From Syngnathus acus (lineage: Eukaryota; Chordata; Actinopteri; Syngnathiformes; Syngnathidae), in the NCBI RefSeq assembly GCF_901709675.1, contig NC_051092.1, forward strand, positions 14,734,991 to 14,798,990: DNA of 64,000 nucleotides, written 5' to 3'. The position numbers and the translations under genes were made by a program. Positions 21,046 to 32,906 of the stretch are shown here, one piece after another (the stretch's first letter is position 1; each line of letters starts with the position of its first letter). Below the pieces are notes generated by a model. That model was not told the origin of the DNA. It worked only from the letters and a program-made list of their open reading frames with translations, and did not search any database.

Positions 21046-22427
21046 GACTTAGACTTAGACAAACTTTATTGTCATTTTGTCAACACTAGGTGTACACAAA
21101 ACGAAATTTCGTTGCATACGGCTTTCAACAATGTAGTGGTATTTCGGCTGGTTAAAAAGTGACATTCTATATAAAAATATGAAATAAGATAATTATAAAG
21201 AACAAAGTGCAGCACTGATAAAGTATGTAAACAGTGCAGGAGACAAAAACAGTATTTACAAGTGTGCAGAGGAATGCTACGTTTGAATGTTCAACAGTCT
21301 GACGACAGCAGGGAAAAAACTATTGCAGAACCTGGTGGACCTGCAGCGGATGCTGCGAAACCTCTTCCCAGAGGGCTGCAGGGAGAACAGTCCATGGTGG
21401 GGGTGTGATGGGTCACTGATAATATTACGGGCTCGGGACACGCAGCGCTGGGATGACAAGTCCTGAATGGAGGGAAGAGGAGCCCCGATGATCCTCTCTG
21501 CTGTCCTCACCACTCTCCTCAGGTTCTTCCAATCGGAGGCGCTGCAACCTCCACACCACACCGAGAGACAGCTTGTCAGAATGCTCTCTATGGTGCTTCG
21601 GTAGAACGTCCTCATGATGGGTGGGGGCAGGTGGGCTCTCCTCATCCTCCGCAGGAAGTACAAGCGCTTCTGTGCCCTCTTGACCAGTGTTGTGGTGTTC
21701 ACAGTCCAGGTGAGGTCGTCTGTGATGTGGACTCCCAGGAATTTAGTGCTGCTGACCACCTCCACAGCTGAGCTGTTGATGATCAGTGGAGCGTGGTGAG
21801 GCTGGTTCTTCCTGAAGTCGACGATGATCTCCTTCGTCTTCTCCACATTCAGGATCAGGCTATTTTCTCTGCACCAGCCCACCAACTGCTCCACCTCCTC
21901 TCTGTAGTCCAGGTCGTTGTTGTCCCTGATGAGGCCCACCACCGTTGTGTCGTCTGCCAACTTCACGATGTGATTGGTGGTGAACCTGGGGGCGCAGTCG
22001 TGTGTCATCAGGGTGAACAGCAGGGGGCTCAGGACGCAGCCCTGAGGGGAGCCTGTGCTGAGGGTGATGACATCTGAGGAGTTCTGTCCGACCCGGACTG
22101 ACTGAGGTCTGTTGGTGAGGAAGTCTAGCAGCCAGTTTCGAAGGGGGGTGCTGAAGCCCAGGTGTTCCAGTTTTTCCACCAGATGTTGTGGAATGATGGT
22201 GTTAAACGCTGAGCTGAAGTCCAGGAACAGCAACCGCACGTGGGTGTTCCTCTCCTCCAGGTGAGCCAGGCTCAGGTGAAGAACGGAGGAGATGGCATCC
22301 TCAGTAGAGCGGTTCTGCTGGTAGGCAAACTGGAACGGATCGAATGTTGGGGGGAGTCTGGAGACGATGTGTTCTTTGAGCAGCCTTTCGAAGCACTTCA
22401 TCATGATGGGAGTCAGTGCCACTGACT
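21046..22427 (-). mobile_element. Rex1/Babar-like LINE, copy C, 5'-truncated
   Basis: Inserted with the duplication GATAT at 21041-21045 and 22428-22432. The 3' end (left) has TTAGAC-type units and a conserved TTTATTGTCATTTTGTCAAC. It codes for the RT palm onward and a short C-terminal region. Confidence 0.88.
21277..22427 (-). pseudogene. Reverse transcriptase fragment of LINE C
   Basis: One long open frame of about 383 codons without its N-terminus. Motifs: [65 protein letters not shown] (the usual F/Y before ADD is L), [12 protein letters not shown] and [15 protein letters not shown]. No endonuclease remains. It is a dead-on-arrival copy whose frame has stayed open, which suggests a recent insertion. 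Confidence 0.85.
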
Positions 22428-22482
22428 GATATGGCATCCTTTTGTTCCTGTGACAAACTGTTCATATCCAACGGATAGATAT

Positions 22483-24298
22483 TGTCAAACGCGCACTTTA
22501 TTATAGTGGCACCGGCTCCCCAGTAACGGGTTCAATAAGCCGGGGGTGAAGGGACTCGTCCGTAGCTGACCACCCGAGTTAAATTAATTCTACTAGAATC
22601 AATCTAATTTCTTTACGACGCCAATCCTTTTTAAGTCATCCGACGCGCGAGCCGAGTAACTCTATTCGAGGCGAGTCGTCGATATGACCGCGCCGTAATG
22701 ATGGCTCCCTTCGGTTGTTGATGCTGGTATTACGTTACGGATATTTTTTAGATGTCTTTGTTAAGACCTCAAGGATTCGTTAATTTACTAGAGCGCCCTC
22801 GCTCTAGCTGAACTCAAGATAACTACTTCGAACCAGATCTGACAATTCCTGATGTTAAGGATTAAAGCTGTCTTCACTTTAAAAAGAATTGAACGGATTT
22901 AAAGAATGACTATGATAGGGAAATAAAGACAATTTAAAGTTGTAATTACCGCATATAAAACCATGCTCGACATAGTTAATACGAAATAATCGATAACCGA
23001 ATTAAGGCTTAAGAAGAGATTTAATGAATAAGCCAGAAAAAGACTTACAAGTCGAAAAAACAAAAAACAAGACTCACCCACACAGAACAAAAGAGGAGAC
23101 TAAAGGTCTAAAATCCTATTTGGTTTGAACAAGTCGAGTGATCGGCTCTCCTTTGTTTCAAAATCCGAATTCTGTTTAAAAAAGAGGAAAGGTCTGGCCG
23201 TGAGGAGCCTAGCCTAAAAAGTAAAATTGGCGACTTCTCCTTTCTGCCCCAGCGGCTGTCTCCTCTGCCTTCCTCGAAGCTTAAAATTTGACAAAGTCCA
23301 ATTCGAAGACTCTGGAAATCATCTTAGTAGAATTTTGGTTCAATCTGAAAAAGAATGCAAAGTCCATCTTCGTTCTTTTAGTCCGGGCAGCGACACGGCC
23401 ATCGCCGTGATTTCGGAGAAGCGCCGCCCCGACTGGGGAGGAGGAGCGCGCCGTTCTGTGTCCAGGCGTCATATTTATATGCTTCTGGCATTACCTCATC
23501 GGAATTACCTCACCGGAATTACCCCACCGGAATACGTGGGTGCACCTCGGTTGTCCTGGCAACCTTGCTTCAAGCAGCAATCACCCTTAATAGGTGTTTC
23601 CTGTTTTGCTCGTTCCGGCATTACCTCATCGGAATTACCTCACCGGAATACGTGGGTGTACCTCGGTTGTCCTGGCAACCTTGCTTCAAGCAGCAATCAC
23701 CCTTAATTGGTGTTTCCTGTTTTGCTCGTTCCGGCATTACCTCATCGGAATTACCTCACCGGAATACGTGGGTGTACCTCGGTTGTCCTGGCAACCTTGC
23801 TTCAAGCAGCAATCACCCTTAATTGGTGTTTCCTGTTTTGTTCGTTCCGGCATTTAGTATATAGCCCTTAATGTCTCCTCTTCAACTTAATACATTCAGG
23901 TATGGATGGAACGCCAATGTTAAATACAGGTTGGACAAAACATTGCAACATGAATCACATATATCTTGTCACATAATAGTACTTAACACAATAATGGGTT
24001 CCTCCAACTTAAACACATATATGGATATTGCTCAAGCTGTTACATCTTAAAATTATGGCATTGCAAACTCTTATTCCAAAATTGTGCGTTGCTACGTGTT
24101 TGAACAGGTCGTGTCCTCCCAATTGCTAACAATTTAATTGATTAGATTTGTTAATTTCCATCCGGTCACCCCTATGTCAAGCTTTAACACCATCTCCTGG
24201 TGAAATTTTGAACTACGACATGTTTTGGGATAGCCAATGTGCCTGGGCCAAATTCAATACCTAATTTTACACCATCTGTACCACCATGCCACTCGACA
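22483..24298 (-). mobile_element. Long solo LTR (LTR-A copy 2)
   Basis: A 1816-bp uninterrupted copy in reverse orientation, ends TGTCAAAC and CTCGACA, with ATAT at 22479-22482 and 24299-24302. It defines the full element for the fragmented copy at 14500-19340. U3 is at the right, R and U5 at the left. Confidence 0.78.
23480..23870 (-). repeat. U3 tandem array in LTR-A copy 2
   Basis: Three units of about 120 bp, each with CATTACCTCATCGGAATTAC, CCTGGCAACCTTGCTTCAAG and TGTTTCCTGTTTTG. They sit upstream of the TATA box where copy 1 carries an unrelated 48-bp array. Confidence 0.85.
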
Positions 24299-24361
24299 AT
24301 ATCCAACTTTTTTTTTTTCACCATTGAAATCTGATGTTTTCAAAGTGTTCCTTTAATATAT

Positions 24362-24398
<37 letters not shown>

Positions 24399-24399
<1 letters not shown>

Positions 24400-25497
24400 C
24401 GTATTTTTTCGGACTATAAGTCGCGGTTTTTTCATAGTTAGGGTGGGGGGGCGACTTATACTCAGGAGCGACTTGTATGTGAAATTATTCACAAAAAATA
24501 AAAATTCAAAAATCCACAATGTAGTGAAACCGCGATAAACGAACAGCGATATAGACAGGGATTACTGCAATTTGAACTGCAAATGACGTCAGCGTCCGAT
24601 GCACACGCGGCGTTGTTTACATAAAGGACTAAGGATTCGATCACGGGATGTAATGATTTGGAGTGACAGAGATTGTTTGATAAAAATTTGTTGTTTATAA
24701 TTATATAGGCCTGTGGAATAATTTGAACTGCAACTGACGACGAGTCCGACGTCAGCGACGCAGCGCACACGCGGCGTTGTTTACATAAAGTACCAAGATT
24801 TTGATCGATGGATTTAATGATTGGGAGTGACAGATAATTTGATAATGTTGTTTATATAATAGGATTTTGATATATACTTTATATATCGTTATTTGGGCCT
24901 GTGGAATAATTTGAACTGCAATTGACAACGAGTCCGACGTCAGTGGCGCGGCGCGGCGCACACGCGGCGTTGGTTACATAGAGGACAGGACGATCGATGG
25001 CTTTAATGATTTGGAGTGACACAGGTGCTTTGATAATATTGTTGTTTATATAATAGTTATTGGATATATAATTTATATATCGTTATATGGGCCTGTGGAA
25101 TTATTTGAACTGCAACTGACGACGAGTCCGCGACGTCAGCGGCGCGGCGCACACGCGACATTGTTTACATAAAGGATGACCGATGGATTTAATGATTTGG
25201 AGTGACACAGATAGTTTGATAAAGGTGTTATTTATGTTATAGTTATTTGGATAACTGTTAATGTTACGTCAGACCTGTTCTCAGCTCTTTGTTTGTGTTT
25301 GTCACGTTAGTATACCGTATCGTTTAGCCTGTTGTTGCTCGTTCATGTCTGTTCTTGGTGTTGGATTTTGTCGAATAAATTTCCCCCAAAATGCGACTTA
25401 TACTCTGGTGCGACTTATATGTTTTTTTAACTTTATTGTGCATTTTATGGCTGATGCAACGTATATTCCGGAGCGACTTATAGTCAGAGAAATACGG
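24399..25497. mobile_element. MITE-1 copy with four ~190-bp internal units
   Basis: Ends read CCGTATTTTTTCGGACTATA and, at the right, TATAGTCAGAGAAATACGG. The interior has units starting TTGAACTGCAA at about 24571, 24723, 24912 and 25106. The right TA is present; the left one has merged into a CA repeat (24376-24398). Noncoding. Confidence 0.8.
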
Positions 25498-26033
25498 TAC
25501 ATGTTCTTCGTATTGCAATAAAATCAAGACTTTGTTTGGAGATTTTCAACTACAAATATCTTCTAAATATTGTTTTCATTTTTTCAATGTTTGAACTGAA
25601 CCAAAGTTTAAACCGAACAGTCACTTTAAAAACAAAACTTGAACCGAACCATGGACATTACAAAATTGTAGTGCATGACTAATCAGTTGAACACGACAAC
25701 AAGAGATCTGAATTTTTTTGGGGGGAAGCGTGCTAGATAAATGAAATTCAAAAGAAAAAAAGTAAAGCTAATCCACAAACTAATTAGGGCAGGTGCATTA
25801 TTAAAAATTGCAGTACAAACCTGACCACACAGTAATTCAAAATCCAGGGATTGCCTGCATTAGATGCATTTCTGCTTCACACAGCCTGTTGCCAGTCGAA
25901 ATGTTTCTTTGAATTTGATCATTCTTTCTTTTTCTAGTAGAAAACACTTTGTTCACTATGTACAATACAAGCAACCGTAATACTCTTGTAGTTCCAGCTT
26001 GAAAATACAGACATCTATAGTTATGTTAGTTGG
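25498..26033. other. Unassigned noncoding stretch
   Basis: A+T-rich sequence with no recognisable gene, RNA or repeat; probably region downstream of the MHC transmembrane exon. Confidence 0.5.
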
Positions 26034-26319
26034 TAAAACTGTGAGTTTGACCTTTTTTTCAATATTATGTTGGTTAGAAATAGAGTTTGTTAGAATTAAC
26101 AAAACCAAGGATCTCAAGAGTGAAAGGAAAATCTTGGATCCGGAGTTTCATCTCAAAGAGGACACTACAGGACTAAACAGCAGCCTATCCATCCTCATGC
26201 CTAATCACCGCAGCGGGTCCACTTGTTGGACCCAGGTGGGTAAGTGTTGCTGCAACGCAGTGGGCTCCAGGTGGAGCCCCTGTGTGTAAGTACCTGAATA
26301 CGCTAAGCTAAAGAATTCA

Positions 26320-27220
26320 AGATTCTCAAGATTCAAGATTTTTTTTATTCGCCATGTTTGGGCGTGCCAACAAGGAATTTGACTTCGGTAAATCACACCC
26401 TCTGTTCAACATTTAGGTGACTAACAACACTCAGGACATGTGAAAAATGGCAAATATTCTCAACATCCCCTGATCTTAAACTCCCAAAAGGCAAGGAAAA
26501 ACTCAAAAGTCCAGCTAGGGGAAATGAGAAACCTTGAGAAGAGACCACAGATGGGAAGGTCCCTCTTCCAGGATGACCAGGCTGCAATGGATGCAGAGAG
26601 GACACATAGTACAAACAGTGTAGACAAATTCAAAAAGGTGTGGAGAGCAGGATGTTATTGCACAGTAATGACTCTGAGACTCTAAGAGTGGTGTGAGTTC
26701 ATCAGAGCAACAGCCTGGGGGAAGAAGCTGTCTCTGTGTCTGCTGGTTTTGGCGTACCGAGCTCTATAACGCCGTCCGGAGGGGAGTAGTTCAAACAGAC
26801 TGCAACCTGGGTGAGAAGGGGTCTGTAGAGATGTTCCTTGCACGTTTCCTGGTCCTGGACAGGTACAAGTCTTGGATGGATGGGAGGTGATTCCAATGAT
26901 CTTTTCTGCAGTCCTGATTGTCCGTTGCAGTCTGTGCTTGTCTTGTTTGGAGGCCGATCCAAACCAGACAGTGATGGAGGTGCAGAGGACAGACTGGATG
27001 ATGGCAGTGTAGAAGGTCTTCAGAAGCTCTCGCGGCAGGTTGAACTTCTTGAGCTGTCTCAGGAAGTACAGCCTCTGCTGGGCCTTCTTCCGGACAGAGT
27101 CTATGTGGCCGGTCCATTTCAGGTCCCGAGAGATTGTGGTTCCCAGGAACTTGAAGGTGTCTGTGGAGAGAATAGTATTACTGCGGATAGTGAGGGGTAA
27201 AAGTGGTGAAGGGTCACGCC
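26320..27220 (-). pseudogene. LINE F fragment, first copy
   Basis: The 3' end at the left has AAGATT-type units and TTTATTCGCCATG. The minus strand encodes the RT C-terminus in pieces (QQRLYFLRQLKKF, LLKTFYTAIIQSV, SLFELLPSGRRYRA). It is 5'-truncated and frameshifted. Rex1-like by motif style. Confidence 0.75.
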
Positions 27221-29765
27221 TGACATTACCTGTGGAGTCCCACAGGGGTCAGTGTTGGGCCCCATATTATTTAGTCCGTACATACATGATATTTGTAAGG
27301 TGTCAACTATCTTTAAATGTATTATTTTTGCGGACAACACCAACATCTTCTGTTCTGGAAATAACTTAAAGATACTATTGGAGACCATTGCAACTGAATT
27401 GTCCAAACTAAAAATATGGTTTGACATTAATAAAACTGTGAGTTTGACCTTTTTTTCAATATTATGTTGGTTAGAAATAGAGTTTGTTAGAATTAACAAA
27501 ACCAAGGATCTCAAGAGTGAAAGGAAAATCTTGGATCCGGAGTTTCATCTCAAAGAGGACACTACAGGACTAAACAGCAGCCTATCCATCCTCATGCCTA
27601 ATCACCGCAGCGGGTCCACTTGTTGGACCCAGGTGGGTAAGTGTTGCTGCAACGCAGTGGGCTCCAGGTGGAGCCCCTGTGTGTAAGTACCTGAATACGC
27701 TAAGCTAAAGAATTCAAGATTCTCAAGATTCAAGATTTTTTTATTCGCCATGTTTGGGCGTGCCAAACAAGGAATTTGACTTCGGTAAATCACACCCTCT
27801 GTTCAACATTTAGGTGACTAACAACACTCAGGACATGTGAAAAATGGCAAATATTCTCAAACATCCCCTGATCTTAAACTCCCAAAAGGGCAAGGAAAAA
27901 CTCAAAAGTCCAGCTAGGGGAAATGAGAAACCTTGAGAAGAGACCACAGATGGGAAGGTCCCTCTTCCAGGATGACCAGGCTGCAATGGATGCAGAGAGG
28001 ACACATAGTACAAACAGTGTAGACAAATTCAAAAAAGGTGTGGAGAGCAGGATGTTATTGCACAGTAATGACTCTGAGACTCTAAGAGTGGTGTGAGTTC
28101 ATCAGAGCAACAGCCTGGGGGAAGAAGCTGTCTCTGTGTCTGCTGGTTTTGGCGTACCGAGCTCTATAACGCCGTCCGGAGGGGAGTAGTTCAAACAGAC
28201 TGCAACCTGGGTGAGAAGGGTCTGTAGAGATGTTCCTTGCACGTTTCCTGGTCCTGGACAGGTACAAGTCTTGGATGGATGGGAGGTTGATTCCAATGAT
28301 CTTTTCTGCAGTCCTGATTGTCCGTTGCAGTCTGTGCTTGTCTTGTTTGGAGGCCGATCCAAACCAGACAGTGATGGAGGTGCAGAGGACAGACTGGATG
28401 ATGGCAGTGTAGAAGGTCTTCAGAAGCTCTCGCGGCAGGTTGAACTTCTTGAGCTGTCTCAGGAAGTACAGCCTCTGCTGGGCCTTCTTCCGGACAGAGT
28501 CTATGTGGCCGGTCCATTTCAGGTCCCGAGAGATTGTGGTTCCCAGGAACTTGAAGGTGTCTGTGGAGAGAATAGTATTACTGCGGATAGTGAGGGGTAA
28601 AAGTGGTGAAGGGTCACGCCTGACATTACCTGTGGAGTCCCACAGGGGTCAGTGTTGGGCCCCATATTATTTAGTCCGTACATACATGATATTTGTAAGG
28701 TGTCAACTATCTTTAAATGTATTATTTTTTGCGGACAACACCAACATCTTCTGTTCTGGAAATAACTAAGATACTATTGGAGACCATTGCAACTGAATTG
28801 TCCAAACTAAAATATGGTTTGACATAATAAATTACTATTGAATGTAGACAAAACCAAACTGATGGTATTTGTAAACCGTAAAATAGATACACAGGTTCAA
28901 GTAACAATAGATAATGTCAATATTGAACAAGTTTATGAGATCCATTTTTTAGGAGTAATATTAGACGACAAATTCTGTTGGAAACCTCATATAAGATACG
29001 TTAGATCCAAAGCAGCAAGGAGTATTGCAGTACTCTGCAGTGCAAAACATATTCTGGAGCAGAGAATGTTGTATACTCAGTATTGTTGTCTTGTTTTACC
29101 ATATTCGACTTACTGTGTGGAGATATGGGGAAATGCATACATATGCACTTTAAAACCATTAATTATACTACAGAAAAAAACTATGAGAATTGTACACAAG
29201 GTTGGATTTCGAGACCATACAAATAATTTGGTTTTACAATCAAACGCTTTAAAGCTAATGGACTTATTCAGATTTAGACTGGCACAGACAATGTATCGAG
29301 CAAAGACTCAAAAACTCCCAGGGAACATTCAAAAATTATTTATTGAAAAAGATAAGGGATATAATTTGATAAGGGGTACGTTCGCACCAATCTCAGGAGC
29401 AGGTGCATATTATCCTATGGAGTAGCTTTGTGGAATGGACTAGAAGATAAAATGAAGGAAAGCAGAAATATAGTTCTATTTAAAAAAATGTATAAAGGAA
29501 TGATATTTGCAAATTACCAAAAAGAGGAAAATGAAGGTGACTACTGTTAAGCTTTTGGATTATAAGATATTTTTGTTGTTTTTCTTTTGAAGTTTTAATG
29601 TTCTCACTTGGAACTAAGTGATGGATAGGGGTAGGACATGATAAGCCTAAGCTTCTTCCTACTCCTTTTAGAACAGTGATATATATTGTTTGTTGTTTGT
29701 TTTATGTTGTTTGTTTTTTATTGTTTTTATTCTTTAAATCATGTTCAAAATAAAGATTCATTCAT
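27221..29765 (+). pseudogene. LINE G1, RT and C-terminus, disrupted by the tandem duplication
   Basis: RT core segments occur twice (27221-27430 and 28621-28827) with GVPQGSVLGP and FADNTN, the second catalytic aspartate being replaced by N. The C-terminal region follows at 28838-29425 (DKTKLMVFVNRK, FLGVILDDKFCWKPHI, LVLPYSTYCVEIWGN). The 3' untranslated region ends in AATAAAGATTCATTC at about 29765. The clade resembles CR1-group families with a separate ORF1, like 36284-42960. The copy cannot be active. Confidence 0.8.
27717..28620 (-). pseudogene. LINE F fragment, duplicated copy
   Basis: Second copy of the preceding fragment within the tandem duplication. The frame 28082-28267 preserves HPGCSLFELLPSGRRYRARY. 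Small indels differ from the first copy. Confidence 0.75.
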
Positions 29766-29845
29766 TGAAACAAATTGTTTTGTAAAACTTGCACCACAAC
29801 TGAAATAGATGTGTTGAAGACTGAATATTGATGACTCTTCCTCAC

Positions 29846-29987
29846 CATTCGCTTGTTGCCGCGGTGACATTCCGCAATTGGGCCTGTCGTCTTCTGTAAA
29901 CAAAAATGCCAACGCCCACCGATAGCACCATGGTGGCGACGAACACGGCTGTGGCCACAATGATGATAGTGTGATCCACAGGCTTCA
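29846..29987 (-). CDS. MHC class I connecting/transmembrane exon
   Basis: On the minus strand an acceptor (TTTCAG) precedes 29987 and a donor (GTGAGG) follows 29846. The exon starts in phase 1 and completes the codon left open by the alpha-3 exon at 54395. It encodes VKPVDH, a hydrophobic helix of about 24 residues (TIIIVATAVFVATMVLSV part), then a stop-transfer RRRQAQLR and NVTAATSEW. This is the usual layout of a class I membrane anchor at the cell surface. It lies 24.4 kb from the alpha-3 exon, about 80 bp from a LINE tail. Further cytoplasmic exons were not identified. Confidence 0.82.
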
Positions 29988-30126
29988 CTGAAACACCAAG
30001 TACAGAGTTAAATTGAGTAAGTAATCCCACTCGACAATGATTGAATGATTGATTGATTTGGAACTAGGGTCTGACAGAAGCCTCAGCCTATCGATTATAT
30101 AGGTCAAAATTAGCTCTTTTCAAAGA

Positions 30127-30365
30127 CCGTATTTTCTGGACTATAAATCGCAGTTTTTTTTTCATAGTTTGGCCGGGGGTGCGACTTACGTAACTCAGGC
30201 AGAGCGGGAATCGAACAGCGGAACCTCATGTTACCGCACGACTAATCCATCAATATTGGTTATCGTAATGTGTATTGTAATGTGTTTATTGCATCATTCT
30301 TGTAATGGTGCTCGCAATTGTAGCCTGAATCAAAGTACCGTATTGGCCCGAATAGAAGACGATGT
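30127..30365. repeat. MITE end fragments
   Basis: One start reads CCGTATTTTCTGGACTATAA at about 30128, and a second (CCGTATTGGCCCGAAT) lies at about 30343, next to a Tc1 fragment. Both belong to the CCGTA...TATAA group of ends in this window. Confidence 0.6.
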
Positions 30366-30795
30366 TTTTCTGGTGAAATCACTGCACGTAAGCGCCACGG
30401 CCGGAAACCAAGACTGAATGACCGTGACCTTCGATCCCTCAGACGGACGGCACTGCTTTAAAAACCGACATGTGTGTAAAGCATATCACCAAATGGGCTC
30501 AGGAAAACTTTAGAAAACCACTGTCAGTAAATACAGTTCGTCACTACATCAGTAAGTGCGGGTTAAAACTCTACCATGCAAAGCAAAAGCCGTTTATGAA
30601 AAACATCCAGAAACGCCGCCGGGTTCTCTGGGCCTGAGCTCATGTAAAATGGACTGATGCACAATGGAAAAGTGTTTTGTGGTCTGATGAGTCCACTTTT
30701 CATATTGTTTTTGGAAACACTGGACGTCGTGTCCTCCGGACCAAAGAGGAAGCGGACCATCCGGACTGTTATCAACGCAAAGTTCAAAAGCCAGC
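30366..30795 (+). pseudogene. Tc1-like transposase fragment (Tc1-1 family)
   Basis: About 430 bp corresponding to the middle of the transposase on the plus strand, matching the minus-strand copy at 50366-51136. It includes segments for ITKWAQENFRKPLSVNT, LYHAKQKP and [17 protein letters not shown] in frames with a stop (WA* for WAQ/E). It ends where LINE H begins. Nonfunctional. Confidence 0.8.
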
Positions 30796-30910
30796 TTTTT
30801 TTTTTCTTTGTTGGCGCCGCGGTAGTGGCGACACGTTTGCAGCAGCTCCGTCGATTCGTCTGTATATTGTCCCGTTTTACATGTTTTTTGGACTATTTTT
30901 ACCGGGCAGA

Positions 30911-31977
30911 AACATGTTTGCAAAAACAGTGAGGCTGGCCCTTTTATTTTTCCTATTTTTCACCTGGTTCATCACCCCAGCAACCACCGAAGTAGGGAGT
31001 AAACGCTCCATTGTTTACACCCGTGGTCAGCTGTTAGCCCTCTGTAGCCAAGGGAAGCTAACCGGCTACAAGCCCGATGTTTCCCCCGAGCTGAAGAGGA
31101 GGAAAAGAGGACAACGCTCGGGTGGTTATGTGCCGGAAAAGAAACGCCGCTTCAAGCCCACACTCCCCACCATCATCACCGGGAATGTGAGATCCATCTG
31201 TAATAAGATGGATGAGCTAACGGCGCTGGCACGGCACCAACGGGAATACAGGGAATGCAGCATGCTGCTGTTCACGGAGACCTGGCTAACGGAGCAAACA
31301 CCGGACTCTGCCGTCGCTCTGGACGGATTTAACCTGATAAGGGCAGACAGGACACGAGAGAGCGGTAAGAGGAGAGGAGGGGGGCTTGCTGTGTTTGTGA
31401 ACGATAGATGGTGTAACCCTGGGCACATCACTATCAAAGAGCAACTCTGCAGCGCGGACATTGATCTGCTAGCCGTTAGCTTGAGGCCACACTACCTGCC
31501 GCGGGAACTCTCGCATGTTATCGCGATAACTGCGTATGTTCCCCCTAATGCTAATGCCGACGCAGCCCGCGATGTCCTGCACAGCAGTGTAAGCAGGCTG
31601 CAAACACAGCATCCACATGCCCTCCTCCTTATTACCGGGGACTTCAATCATGCCTCTCCTTCATCCACACTTTCAGCCAATATGTCACCTGCAGCACCAG
31701 AGGAAATAAAACACTGGACCTTTTTTATGCCAACCTTAAGGAGGCATATACATCATCCCCCCTGCCCCCCCTTGGAAGATCTGATCACGATCTGATCCAC
31801 CTTCTCCCCCTGTATCAGCCTCTGGTGCACAGGCAACCAGCAGTCACCCACACCAGACAGATCTGGTCTGAAGAATCTCTGGAGACTCTTCAGGACTGTT
31901 TTGAGACCACGGTGTGGGACGTGTTCTGTGAGGACTACGGGGACGACATCGACGGTCTCACCAGCTGTGTCACAGAC
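30911..31977 (+). pseudogene. LINE H N-terminal region and endonuclease
   Basis: The frame holds a hydrophobic segment (ALLFFLFFTWFI), a basic KRRKRGQRSGG stretch, then endonuclease motifs GNVRSICNKMDEL, LLFTETWLTEQ, KRRGGGLAVFVN, AYVPPNAN and LITGDFNHAS. A frameshift near 31720-31790 places the SDHDLI catalytic segment in another frame (about 31785). The frame is then cut by MITE-2 at 31980. Pseudogene of an AP-type endonuclease. Confidence 0.8.
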
Positions 31978-31979
31978 TA

Positions 31980-32904
31980 CCGTTTTTTTCCATGTATAAT
32001 GCGCAAAATTTAACTAATTTATTGTCCTAAAATCTGGGGTGCGCATTATACATGGGTACAATTTAAAAAAATTTTTTTTTTTTTTTTGTGAAGAAAATCA
32101 TGGTACAACAATTTTTGAAGAAAATCTTGTCACGGATGGTTCTTTACAACGTCACTTTCCTCTCTTTTCATTTTAACCTAACTGATTGCGGTGGTGCCTT
32201 TCTGGGCAGTCGGAGAAATCAACACCAACAAAAAAAATACATCCAGCCTAGTTAAGAAATCACCAGAAAGATCACCATGACAATTGTGAATAATAAATAA
32301 ATAATTATTATATATATTATATATATTATTATTATAATAATAAATAATTGTGATAAATAACTGGAACATCACTCAAATATTGGTGATCCCGTTGAGAGTC
32401 TCACATATTTCTTTGCTATCGAGTTTGCTACTGCATGCGCAGTGATACTGACCGGCAGAATAACATCCGGTTGTTCCCAAAGATGATCTTTTTTTCTGAA
32501 ATAATTTTATGTTTACGGACTTAAGTAACCCAGCCGGGTCATACCAAAGACTATAAAAATGGGACCCATTGCCTCCCTGCTTGGCACTCAGCATTAAGAG
32601 TTGGAATTGGGGGGTTAGATCACCAAATGATTCCCGAGCGCGGCTGCTGCTCACTGCTCCCCTCTCCCCCAGGGGATGGATCAAAATCACACAGGGATGG
32701 GTCAAATGCAGAGGACAAATTTCACCACACACAGACGCGTGTGTGACGATCATTGGGACTTTAAAAAAAATAAAAATAATAATAAAAATGTTTTTAAAAA
32801 AGTGAAAATTTGGGTGCGTATTATACATGCTTTTTTCCAGCATCGACATGCCATTTTTAGGGTGCGTATTATACATGGGGGCGCATTATACATGGAAAAA
32901 ACGG
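31980..32904. mobile_element. MITE-2 copy carrying a SINE-1 insertion
   Basis: Ends read CCGTTTTTTTCCATGTATAA and CATGGAAAAAACGG, flanked by TA (31978-31979, 32905-32906). Subterminal TATAATGCGC motifs are repeated. A 5'-truncated SINE-1 (32526-32763) is inside. It interrupts LINE H. The second copy is at 47709-48203. Confidence 0.85.
32526..32763 (+). repeat. SINE-1, 5'-truncated, inside MITE-2
   Basis: Starts at CCAGCCGGGTCATACC directly after MITE-2 sequence ending TTAAGTA, so the tRNA-like head is absent. The body ends at GGGACTTT followed by an A-rich tail. Confidence 0.85.
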
Positions 32905-32906
32905 TA

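Larger units (their letters stand above)
20587..24356. mobile_element. Internally deleted Tc1/mariner-like element, split twice
   Basis: The left end reads CTGCTCAAAAAAAATTAAAG and the right end reads GTTCCTTTAA, inverted relative to each other. The interior resembles a widespread fish element but is too short for a transposase. LINE C (21046-22427, duplication GATAT) and LTR-A copy 2 (22483-24298, flanked by ATAT) are inserted in it. Confidence 0.65.
26034..28827. repeat. Direct tandem duplication, unit ~1.4 kb
   Basis: 26034-27430 and 27431-about 28827 are nearly identical (offset 1397-1400 bp), differing by a few single-base indels. Each unit has about 285 bp of unassigned sequence, a minus-strand LINE F fragment and about 210 bp of LINE G RT sequence. 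The junction falls at TAAAACT. Confidence 0.92.

Noticed and set aside
22507-22530. TGGCACCGGCTCCCC considered as a retroviral primer-binding site
   Set aside because: It lies inside LTR-A copy 2 rather than after its end, so it cannot be the primer site of that element.
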